From the NCBI RefSeq assembly GCF_029626035.1, contig NZ_JARUBE010000003.1:1-64000 (forward strand): a stretch of 64,000 nucleotides of DNA, given 5' to 3'. The DNA is from Micromonospora sp. WMMD980 (lineage in GTDB: Bacteria; Actinomycetota; Actinomycetes; Mycobacteriales; Micromonosporaceae). Position 1 is the first letter of the stretch; every line of letters starts with the position of its first letter. Both the position numbers and the translations under genes were made by a program. This document shows positions 57,286 to 64,000 of the stretch, in pieces. The notes below the pieces were generated by a model, which saw nothing but the letters and a program-made list of their open reading frames with translations, ran no database searches and had not been told where the DNA came from.

Positions 57286-58656
57286 ATGACCACTCCGATC
57301 ATTTCCGAGTCCGAGGTGCGGGCCGCCGTCGAGCGGGAACTGCCCGGTGTCCGTGCCGACCTGGAACGACTCGTCCGCATCCCGGGCATCGCCTTCGACG
57401 GCTTCGACCACTCGCACGTGGAGCGCTCCGCCGAGGCGGTGGCGGAGCTGCTGCGCGGTTGCGGCCTGGACACCCGGATCGTCCGCTCCGGCGGCCAGCC
57501 GGCGGTGATCGGGACGAAGGCGGCTCCGGCCGGCGCGCCCACCGTGCTGCTCTACGCCCACCACGACGTGCAGCCGGTCGGCGACCTGGCGTTGTGGGAG
57601 TCCGACCCGTTCGAGCCGGTGGAGCGCGACGGCCGCCTCTACGGCCGGGGCGCGGCCGACGACAAGGCCGGCATCATGGCGCACGTCGCCGCGCTGCGCG
57701 CGTTCGGCGACCGGCTGCCGGTCGGCGTGGTGCTGTTCGTCGAGGGCGAGGAGGAGTACGGCTCCGACTCGCTGGAGCGGCTGCTCGCCGAGCACCGCGA
57801 CGACCTGGCGTCGGACGTCATCGTGATCGCCGACTCCACCAACTGGGACGTCGGCGTGCCGGCGCTGACCACCTCGCTGCGCGGCATCGTGAACTGCTTC
57901 GTGGAGGTCCGCACGCTCGACCACGCGGTGCACAGCGGCATGTTCGGCGGTGCCGTCCCGGACGCGCTCACCGCGCTGGTGAAGCTGCTCGGCACGCTGC
58001 ACGACGACGCCGGTGACGTGGCGGTGGACGGGCTGGCCGGGCGCGAGGGCGCGAGCGTCGACTACCCGGAGGACCGGTTCCGCGCGGAGGCCGGCCTGGT
58101 CGACGGCGCGCGGCTGTTCGGCACCGGCCGGATCACCGACCGGCTCTGGACGAAGCCGGCGCTGGCGATCCTCGGCGTCGACGCGCCGACCACCGGGGAG
58201 GCGCCGAACGCGCTGGTCCCGGCCGCGAAGGCGAAGCTGAGCGTACGGCTGGCGCCGGGTGACGACCCGAAGAAGGCGTACGCCGCGCTGAGCGCGCACC
58301 TGGAGCGGCACGCGCCGTGGGGCGCGCAGGTGACGGTGACGTTCGAGCACGACGGCGCGCCCTGCGTGATCGATGCCAGCGGGCCGATGTTCGACGCGGC
58401 GCGGGCGGCGTTCCGGGGCGCCTGGGACGGCACCGACCCGGTCGACATCGGGGTGGGTGGCTCGATCCCGTTCATCGCCACCTTCCAGGAGATGTTCCCG
58501 GGCGCGGCGATCCTGGTGACCGGCGTGGAGGACCCGCACGCCCGGGCGCACGGGCCGAACGAGAGCCTGCACCTGGGCGAGTTCGCCCGGGTCTGCCTGG
58601 CCGAGGCGTTGCTGCTGGCCAAGGTGGCCGAGGCGGGTGCCGGAAACCGCGCCTGA
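57286..58656 (+). CDS. M20-family metallopeptidase (dipeptidase type)
   Basis: 456 residues. Zinc ligands and catalytic residues visible: YAHHDVQP (His near 92), GRGAADDKAGIMAH (Asp), EGEEEYGS (Glu pair near 154), and HGPNESLHLGEF at the C-terminus. Cytosolic di/tripeptidase or amidohydrolase; exact substrate unknown. Confidence 0.88.
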   Translation: MTTPIISESEVRAAVERELPGVRADLERLVRIPGIAFDGFDHSHVERSAEAVAELLRGCGLDTRIVRSGGQPAVIGTKAAPAGAPTVLLYAHHDVQPVGDLALWESDPFEPVERDGRLYGRGAADDKAGIMAHVAALRAFGDRLPVGVVLFVEGEEEYGSDSLERLLAEHRDDLASDVIVIADSTNWDVGVPALTTSLRGIVNCFVEVRTLDHAVHSGMFGGAVPDALTALVKLLGTLHDDAGDVAVDGLAGREGASVDYPEDRFRAEAGLVDGARLFGTGRITDRLWTKPALAILGVDAPTTGEAPNALVPAAKAKLSVRLAPGDDPKKAYAALSAHLERHAPWGAQVTVTFEHDGAPCVIDASGPMFDAARAAFRGAWDGTDPVDIGVGGSIPFIATFQEMFPGAAILVTGVEDPHARAHGPNESLHLGEFARVCLAEALLLAKVAEAGAGNRA

Positions 58657-58734
58657 GGTGTCGGAACGATAACTTCGGGGCGGATGTCGGAGTTCGCGGC
58701 GTGTCGAACGGCCGGGTGTTATAGCCTTTCGAAC

Positions 58735-58941
58735 ATGCGTACGAACGACGAGATGGCGCGGCTCCAGGCCGCCGTCCGTGCTCTGGGGGACGTCGACGTC
58801 TCCGCGTGGCCCGAGGCCACGCTCAAGGAACAGCTCGGTGAGCTATCCGCCACGCTGGTCACGCTCGACGCGCTGCTGACCCGGGTCGCCGACGGGGTGC
58901 GCGGGCGCGGCCTGCGCGTCGAGGAGCCGGTCTCGGCCTGA
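58735..58941 (+). CDS. Small coiled-coil hypothetical protein
   Basis: 68 residues from ATG 58735; TATAGC lies shortly upstream (58720-58725). Helical (DEMARLQAAVRALGDV... LKEQLGELSATLVTLDALLTRVADG). Chromosomal orphan found in Micromonosporaceae-type gene orders; function unknown. Confidence 0.6.
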   Translation: MRTNDEMARLQAAVRALGDVDVSAWPEATLKEQLGELSATLVTLDALLTRVADGVRGRGLRVEEPVSA

Positions 58942-58949
58942 TCTCCGCA

Positions 58950-58971
58950 GGGCCCGGAGCGATCCGGGCCC
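58950..58971 (+). terminator. Hairpin terminator
   Basis: GGGCCCGGA / TCCGGGCCC, 4-nt loop, just after the small protein gene. Confidence 0.75.
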
Positions 58972-59103
58972 GGGCGCGCGGCTCGGCGTCCGGCAACGCC
59001 CGGGCCCGTCGCGTCCGGGCGTCCGGCGGGTCGGCGCACCCGGAACGGTGCGTCGACCCGCCGGAACCGCCCCGGTGTCACCGGTGGCTGACAGGATGTG
59101 GGC

Positions 59104-60687
59104 GTGCACTTCGCGGAGTTGGCGGCCACCTCGGCTGCGGTGGGCGCCACCGGCGGCCGGCGGGCCAAGGTGGAGCTGCTGGCCGCCGCGCTGCGCGCCC
59201 TCGACCCGGGCGAGATCCCGGCCGGTGCCGGCTACCTCGCCGGTGAGCTGCGGCAGCGGCAGACCGGCGTCGGCTGGGCGAGCCTGCGTGACCTGCCGCC
59301 ACCGGCGGCCGAGCCGACGCTGACCGTGGGCGCCGTCGACGCGGGGATCGAGGAGATCTCCCGGGTCGGCGGCGCCGGCTCCCAGGCGCGGCGGCGGGAG
59401 CTGGTCGGCCGGCTGTTCGCCGCGGCCACCGCCGACGAGCAGCGCCTGCTGGTCGGCCTGTTCCGCGGCGAGCTCCGGCAGGGCGCACAGGCCGGCCTGC
59501 TCGCCGAGGCGGTGGCCCGGGCCGCCGACGTGCCGGTGACGGCCGTCCGGCGGGCCCTCCTGCTCGCCGGTGACCTGCGGGCGGTGGCGGTCGCGGCGCT
59601 CACCGGCGGCGCCGCCGCGCTGGCCGGGTTCGGGCTCCAGGTGGGCCGCCCGCTCGCGCCGATGCTGGCGCAGAGCGCGCCCTCGGTCGACGAGGCGCTC
59701 ACCGCCACCGGCACCCCGGCCGTGGTCGACGTCAAGCTCGACGGCATCCGCATCCAGGTGCACCGCTCCGGGTCGGACATCGCGGTCTTCACCCGCAGTC
59801 TCGACGAGATCACCGGTCGGCTCCCCGAGGTGGTGGCCGCCGTCCGCGCGTTGCCCGCCCGCGAGCTGGTGCTCGACGGCGAGGCGATCGGGCTGGACGC
59901 CGCCGGCCGGCCGCTGCCGTTCCAGCAGACGTCGAGCCACGCGGCTCGGCGCACCACCCCCAGCACCACCGGCCGCGCCCCGGTCGCGCCCGGCGTGCTG
60001 GCCGCCGCCGAGCGGGCCGGCGAGCCCGTGCTCACCCCGTACTTCTTCGACCTGCTGCACCTCGACGGCGCCGACCTGATCGACAGGCCCGGGCGGGAGC
60101 GGTGGGCGACGCTCGCCCGCGCGGTCGACCCGGCGCTGCTGGTCGGCCGGGTGGAGGTGGACGACGCCGGGCAGGCCGCCGCGGCGTTCGCCGCGGCGGT
60201 CGACGCCGGCCAGGAGGGGGTGGTGGTCAAGGACCCGGCCGCGCCCTACGACGCCGGGCGGCGTGGCGCGGCCTGGGTCAAGGTCAAGCCCCGGCACACG
60301 CTCGATCTGGTGGTGCTCGCCGTCGAATGGGGCAGCGGCCGGCGTCAGGGCTGGCTGTCCAACCTGCACCTGGGCGCCCGCGACCCGGGCAGTGGCGAGT
60401 TCGTCATGCTCGGCAAGACGTTCAAGGGGCTCACCGACGAGACGCTGCGCTGGCAGACCGAACGCTTCCTGTCGCTGGCCGTGGAGAAGGGCGACTGGGT
60501 GGTGCGGGTCCGCCCGGAGCAGGTGGTCGAGATCGCCTTCGACGGGGTGCAGACCAGCAGCCGCTACCCGGGTGGGATGGCACTGCGTTTCGCCCGGGTG
60601 GTGCGCTACCGCGACGACAAGACGGCCGCCGAGGCGGACACGATCGACGCGGTCCGGGCGATCCACGCCGGCCGGGTCACCGGCTGA
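59104..60687 (+). CDS. ligB: ATP-dependent DNA ligase (LigB type)
   Basis: 527 residues from GTG 59104 (GTG 59098 is two codons upstream; a -10-like CAGGAT ends 6 nt before 59104). N-terminal DNA-binding domain (VELLAAALRALDPGEIPAGAGYLAGELRQRQ), nucleotidyl-transfer Lys in VDVKLDGIRIQ (about 211), ELVLDGEAIG, EGVVVKDPAAPYDAGRRGAAWVKVKP (motifs IV-V), and OB fold. Accessory ligase of actinobacteria involved in repair. Confidence 0.9.
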   Translation: MHFAELAATSAAVGATGGRRAKVELLAAALRALDPGEIPAGAGYLAGELRQRQTGVGWASLRDLPPPAAEPTLTVGAVDAGIEEISRVGGAGSQARRRELVGRLFAAATADEQRLLVGLFRGELRQGAQAGLLAEAVARAADVPVTAVRRALLLAGDLRAVAVAALTGGAAALAGFGLQVGRPLAPMLAQSAPSVDEALTATGTPAVVDVKLDGIRIQVHRSGSDIAVFTRSLDEITGRLPEVVAAVRALPARELVLDGEAIGLDAAGRPLPFQQTSSHAARRTTPSTTGRAPVAPGVLAAAERAGEPVLTPYFFDLLHLDGADLIDRPGRERWATLARAVDPALLVGRVEVDDAGQAAAAFAAAVDAGQEGVVVKDPAAPYDAGRRGAAWVKVKPRHTLDLVVLAVEWGSGRRQGWLSNLHLGARDPGSGEFVMLGKTFKGLTDETLRWQTERFLSLAVEKGDWVVRVRPEQVVEIAFDGVQTSSRYPGGMALRFARVVRYRDDKTAAEADTIDAVRAIHAGRVTG

Positions 60688-60702
60688 GTCGGCGGTCCGG
60701 GC

Positions 60703-61566
60703 TCAGGAGCCGGCGGGCCCGGCGGCAGCCGGCTCGGCGGCCCGGTCCACCGGCACCCCCGGGCCGTCCAGGCCGGCCCGGCGGCGGGCCTCCCGGCGCG
60801 CCACCCAGCCGTAGCCGACCAGGCTCATCACCGCGAAGATCCACCACTGCCACACGTAGCCGAAGTTCTGCCAGTTGTTGGTGTGCCCGATCGGCACCGC
60901 CCGGAAGGCCGGGTCGGCGGCCGGGGTCTGCCCGTCCAGCAGCACGTAGCCGCCGGTCACCGGATAGGGGAGCTGCTTGGCCAGGCGGGCGATGTCGATC
61001 CGCCGGGCCTCCAGCTTGCCGTCGCGGCGGGCGACCGCGCCGCCGCCGCTCTCGCCGCCGACCACCCGGCCGGTGACCGTCACCTCGCCGGTCGGGGCCG
61101 CCGGCACCGACGGCTGGGCGGTCGCGCCGCCGCCCGGGACCGGCGGGATCCAGCCGCGGTCGACCAGCACCGCGCTGCCGTCGGCGAGCACCAGCGGGGT
61201 GAGCACCTCGAAGCCGACCGTGCTGTCCACGGTGCGGCCGCGGATCAGGACGTCGTTCCCGCTGTCGTAGCGGCCGGTGGCGGTGACCCGGCTCCAGGTG
61301 AGCCGGTCGGCCGGGGCCGGGCCGACACTGCCGGCGGCGCCGGTCGGCGCGGGCAGGGCGTCGCGCAACGGCGCGGGGGTCATCGTGGCGCCGGCGTCGA
61401 TCCGTTCGTTGACCGCCGTCCGGGCGTGGTAGCGGTCCAGCTGCCAGTCGCCCAGGAACACCATCACCGCGGCGGCCGCCAGGGTCAGCGCGAGGTAGCC
61501 GAGCCAGCGTGGGGTCAGCAGGAACCGGTACACGTTGGCAAAGGCTACCCGTATGAGCGGGGCCAC
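60703..61566 (-). CDS. SURF1-family cytochrome oxidase assembly protein
   Basis: 287 residues. N-terminal membrane helix WLGYLALTLAAAAVMVFLGDWQLDRYHARTAVN, the SURF1 core (VLIRGRTVDSTVGFEVLTPLVLADGSAVLVDRGWIP), and C-terminal helix FGYVWQWWIFAVMSLVGYGWVA. Helps heme insertion into cytochrome c oxidase. Convergent with ligase, divergent from cobB. Confidence 0.9.
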   Translation of the reverse strand: MAPLIRVAFANVYRFLLTPRWLGYLALTLAAAAVMVFLGDWQLDRYHARTAVNERIDAGATMTPAPLRDALPAPTGAAGSVGPAPADRLTWSRVTATGRYDSGNDVLIRGRTVDSTVGFEVLTPLVLADGSAVLVDRGWIPPVPGGGATAQPSVPAAPTGEVTVTGRVVGGESGGGAVARRDGKLEARRIDIARLAKQLPYPVTGGYVLLDGQTPAADPAFRAVPIGHTNNWQNFGYVWQWWIFAVMSLVGYGWVARREARRRAGLDGPGVPVDRAAEPAAAGPAGS

Positions 61567-61668
61567 TCCGGGCTGCCGGTGGAATCCCGGCGCCGGGCGG
61601 ACGCCGCGCGTCGGACCGGACGGGTATGGTCACGCGGGCGGAAATCCCCCCGGATCCAGGAGTCGATG

Positions 61669-63039
61669 ATGACCGACGTGCCCCGCGTCGTGCTGAGCGC
61701 GCCCTCCTCGGGGCACGGCACCGGTGCCCTCTCCCTCGGCCTGCTCGCGGCCCTGGCCGACCGGGAGCTGGCGGTCGCCGGGTTCAAGGTCGGGCCGGAC
61801 CAGGTGGACGCCGCCTACCTCGGGCTGGCCGCCGGTCGGCCGGGGCGCACGCTCGACCCGCGCCTGGTCGGCCCGGAGCTGATCGCCCCGCTCTTCGCGC
61901 ACGGCGCGACCGGGGCCGGTTTCGCGCTGGTCCAGGGCACGATGGGGCTCTACGACTCGGTCGCCGGCCGCCCGGAGAGCGAGTCCACCGCCGCCGTCGC
62001 CACCGCGCTGCGCAGCCCGGTGGTGCTGGTGGTCGACGTGGCCGCGATGGGCCAGTCGGTGGCCGCGCTGGTGCACGGCTTCCGGGCCTACGACGAGCAG
62101 CTCTGGCTGGGCGGCGTGATCCTCAACCGGGTGGCCTCGCCCCGGCACGAGGCGCTGCTGCGCGAGGCGCTCGACGACGTCGGGGTGCCGGTCTACGGCG
62201 CGCTGCGCCGGCACGAGCTGCCCCCGGTGCTGCCCGCCCGCCGGCACGGCGCCGCGCCCGTGGTGCGCGGTGACGCCGAGGCCGAGCGCGGGGTGCGCCG
62301 GCTCGGTGAGGCGGTGGCCGCCACCGTCGACCTGGATCGGCTGCTGACGCTCGCCCGCTCCGCGCCCGCGCTGACCGTCGAGCCCTGGTCGGCGGAGCCG
62401 GCGGACGGCCCGCCCGGGTCCGGTCAGCGGCCGGTGGTCGCGCTGGCCGGTGGTCCGGCCGGCAGCTACAGCCACCCGGAGACCGCCGAGCTGCTGCGCG
62501 CCGCCGGCGCCGAGGTGGCCACCGTCGACCCGCTGCGCGACGAGGCGCTGCCCGCCGGGGCCCGCGCGCTCGTCGTCGGCGGCGGGCTCCCCGAGATGTA
62601 CGCGGAGCAGCTCTCCGCCAACCGCCGGCTCTGCATCGCGGTGGCCGAGCTGGCCCGCTCCGGCCGCCCGGTGGTCGCCGAGGGCGCCGGCCTGCTGTGG
62701 CTGGCCCGCGAGCTGGACGGCCTGCCGATGTGCGGGGTGCTCGACGCGGTCGGCACGGTCCGCGACGGCCTGGTGGTCGGCTACCGGGACGCCACCTCGG
62801 TCACCGGCAGCGTGGTGGCGCCGGCCGGAGTCACGGTGACCGGGCACAAGCAGCACGCGGCGGTGCTCACCCCGCGCGCCGGTGACCGGCCGGCCTGGCA
62901 GTGGGGCGGCGGCACCCCGGAGGGCTTCGTCCACCACGGCGTGCACGCCTCGCAGCTCGTGCCGCACTGGGCCGCGCTGCCCGGCGTCGCCGAGCGGCTG
63001 GTGGCCGCCGCCCGGACACCGGCGGCGACGCCCGCGTGA
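61669..63039 (+). CDS. cobB: Cobyrinic acid a,c-diamide synthase CobB/CbiA with unusual amidotransferase site
   Basis: 456 residues from ATG 61669 (AGGAG 6 nt upstream; ATG 61666 also possible). N-terminal ATP part LSAPSSGHGTGALSLGLL, FKVGPDQVDAAYL, GTMGLYDS; C-terminal triad-type glutaminase. The position where the family has the nucleophile Cys (usually AEC-G/A-G) reads VVAEGAGLLWLARELDG here (Gly, codon GGC at 62693-62695), while the His in SQLVPHW is kept. Either a sequencing error, or an enzyme dependent on free ammonia. Confidence 0.85.
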   Translation: MTDVPRVVLSAPSSGHGTGALSLGLLAALADRELAVAGFKVGPDQVDAAYLGLAAGRPGRTLDPRLVGPELIAPLFAHGATGAGFALVQGTMGLYDSVAGRPESESTAAVATALRSPVVLVVDVAAMGQSVAALVHGFRAYDEQLWLGGVILNRVASPRHEALLREALDDVGVPVYGALRRHELPPVLPARRHGAAPVVRGDAEAERGVRRLGEAVAATVDLDRLLTLARSAPALTVEPWSAEPADGPPGSGQRPVVALAGGPAGSYSHPETAELLRAAGAEVATVDPLRDEALPAGARALVVGGGLPEMYAEQLSANRRLCIAVAELARSGRPVVAEGAGLLWLARELDGLPMCGVLDAVGTVRDGLVVGYRDATSVTGSVVAPAGVTVTGHKQHAAVLTPRAGDRPAWQWGGGTPEGFVHHGVHASQLVPHWAALPGVAERLVAAARTPAATPA

Positions 63040-63070
63040 TCGGTCAGGCGGTGGACGAGGTGCGGAAGTC

Positions 63071-63124
63071 GATCAAGGAGTTCGCGTCGGGAACCACGCG
63101 GTCCCGGACGCGAACTCCTTGATC
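63071..63124. repeat. Intergenic palindrome, REP-like and terminator-like
   Basis: Perfect 18-bp arms GATCAAGGAGTTCGCGTC (63071-63088) and its complement (63107-63124), inner GGGA/TCCC, between convergent cobB and the penicillin-binding protein gene. I recall similar GATCAAGGAGTT-type palindromes scattered in Micromonosporaceae genomes. Confidence 0.7.
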
Positions 63125-63161
63125 AACTGGCCCGGGCGCACCCCCGGGCGGATCATGGGGG

Positions 63162-64000
63162 TCAGCCGACGATCTGGTCGGACGGTGGGGTGAACTGGCG
63201 GGTGGGCTGGCCCTTCAGCGCGTCGCGCAGCGTCTGCGCCACCGCGTTCACCGGGACCTGCGACTGCCCGTCGCCCACCGCGTTGAACGGGTTGTCCGGA
63301 TCCGCGATGAAGCTCGCCGCGGCCAGTTCGGGCGTGTAGCCGACGAACCACGCCGACCGGGTGCTGTCCGTGGTGCCGGTCTTGCCGGCCACCGGGCGGC
63401 CCACGGTGCCCCGGACGCTGTCGGCCGTCGACCAGCCGCCGCAGCTCCCCTTGGCCGGGGTGTCGCCGGTCGGGCAGCGCGCGGCGTCGGTGGCCGCCCG
63501 GGCCGCGTCCGCGTTGACCACCTGCCGGCACCGGGGCTTGGCCACCTCCCGCTGCACCCCGCCCGGCGTCGACCAGGTCGCCGGCGTACCGTCCCGATTC
63601 ATGATCGCGTTGACCGGGATCGCCTCGCAGTAACGCCCGTCGGCGGCGACGGCGGCGTACGCGTTCGCCATCTCCAGCGGGGTGGCGTCGGAGACGCCGA
63701 GCGTGAACGCGCCCCACTTCTTCGCCTTGCCCGGCGACGCCTGCTCCTTGTCGACGTCGGTGCGCCAGCGCAGCCCCAGCTGCTCGGCCAGGCGTACCCC
63801 GGTGTCCGCGCCGATCTTCTCCTCCAGTTGGACGAAGTAGGTGTTCACCGACTTGCCGAAGCCGGACCACATGGTCTGCCGGCCGGTCATCGCGCCGCTG
63901 GCGTTCGACGGCGCCCAACCGTCGTAGACCGCCGACTGGTACTTGTAGGGCGAGTCGTAGGCGGTGGAGAGGGGCATCCCGGCGTTGAGCGCGGCGAGCA
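63162..64000 (-). CDS. Class A penicillin-binding protein, C-terminal part (runs off the window)
   Basis: About 279 residues visible, open at 64000. Transpeptidase motifs SVNTYFVQLEEKIG (SxN) and VAGKTGTTD (KTG) with the SAWFVGYTPELAAASFI stretch are typical; the glycosyltransferase half and the catalytic SxxK lie beyond the edge. Builds peptidoglycan outside the membrane. Confidence 0.88.
   Translation of the reverse strand, partial: LAALNAGMPLSTAYDSPYKYQSAVYDGWAPSNASGAMTGRQTMWSGFGKSVNTYFVQLEEKIGADTGVRLAEQLGLRWRTDVDKEQASPGKAKKWGAFTLGVSDATPLEMANAYAAVAADGRYCEAIPVNAIMNRDGTPATWSTPGGVQREVAKPRCRQVVNADAARAATDAARCPTGDTPAKGSCGGWSTADSVRGTVGRPVAGKTGTTDSTRSAWFVGYTPELAAASFIADPDNPFNAVGDGQSQVPVNAVAQTLRDALKGQPTRQFTPPSDQIVG

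Noticed and set aside
56101..58572. 823-codon minus-strand frame
   Set aside because: Only its last 133 codons (rhodanese) are real; the rest is antisense to the M20 peptidase and kinase genes.
60670..61669. Cobalamin riboswitch upstream of cobB, or cobD at 53145-53343
   Set aside because: No B12-box-like sequence or suitable leader length recognised; the region before cobB is the SURF1 gene and a short divergent gap.
1..64000. CRISPR arrays, tRNA or rRNA genes
   Set aside because: No regularly spaced repeats, and no cloverleaf or rRNA-like stretch seen. The Cas4-like gene at 14760 is a phage nuclease without cas neighbours. A tRNA as attachment site was considered and not found at 52380-52440.

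Overview
The window is high-GC actinobacterial DNA (GTG starts, 4-nt stop/start overlaps, cobalamin genes, a Micromonospora-like ssb-cobD-cobQ order); I infer a Micromonosporaceae host. About 52.4 kb is mobile DNA and the last 11.6 kb is ordinary chromosome.

The dominant feature is a perfect direct repeat. Bases 1-10128 recur as 41971-52098 with no difference that I could see. The repeat runs off the left edge of the window and ends at the same base in both copies (10128 and 52098). The repeat unit is therefore 41,970 bp (10129-52098) and lies wholly inside the window. Either two tandem copies are present (only the last 10.1 kb of the left one visible), or a circular molecule entered by a single crossover, or the assembly duplicated the stretch.

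The unit is a phage/conjugation hybrid. 10129-23665 is an early module: XRE regulator with operator-like palindromes, many small overlapping genes, RecD-like helicase, Cas4/RecB-like nuclease, two HNH genes (one just beyond it, beside the terminase), primase-polymerase/helicase, Hjc-like nuclease. 23832-42090 is a complete siphovirus late module in canonical order: HNH, terminase small and large subunits, portal, protease, capsid, connectors, major tail protein, frameshifted chaperone, tape measure, tail tip, endolysin, membrane lysis proteins. 42091-52379 (= repeat R) carries a holin-like gene, two excisionase/HTH-type small genes, a GIY-YIG-HTH protein and then a conjugation module typical of actinomycete integrative conjugative elements (AICEs): small Spd-like proteins, a DUF2637 membrane protein, an FtsK/TraB-type DNA translocase with a candidate clt repeat cluster behind it, an XRE/DUF397 pair and a GntR (KorSA-like) repressor. 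I find no integrase, relaxase or partition gene anywhere in the complete unit.

At the right end, the two-membrane-segment protein gene at 51930-52379 is intact, but in the left copy it is cut after 169 nt and fused in frame to the XRE gene. Immediately beyond it, at about 52400-52420, the 5' end of the host ssb gene has been replaced, leaving only a TTG start: a probable attachment junction. Downstream chromosome: ssb, cobD, cobQ, rhodanese (-), a P-loop kinase, M20 peptidase, a small coiled-coil protein, ATP-dependent DNA ligase, SURF1 (-), cobB (whose amidotransferase nucleophile Cys appears to be Gly), an intergenic palindrome, and the end of a class A penicillin-binding protein (-).
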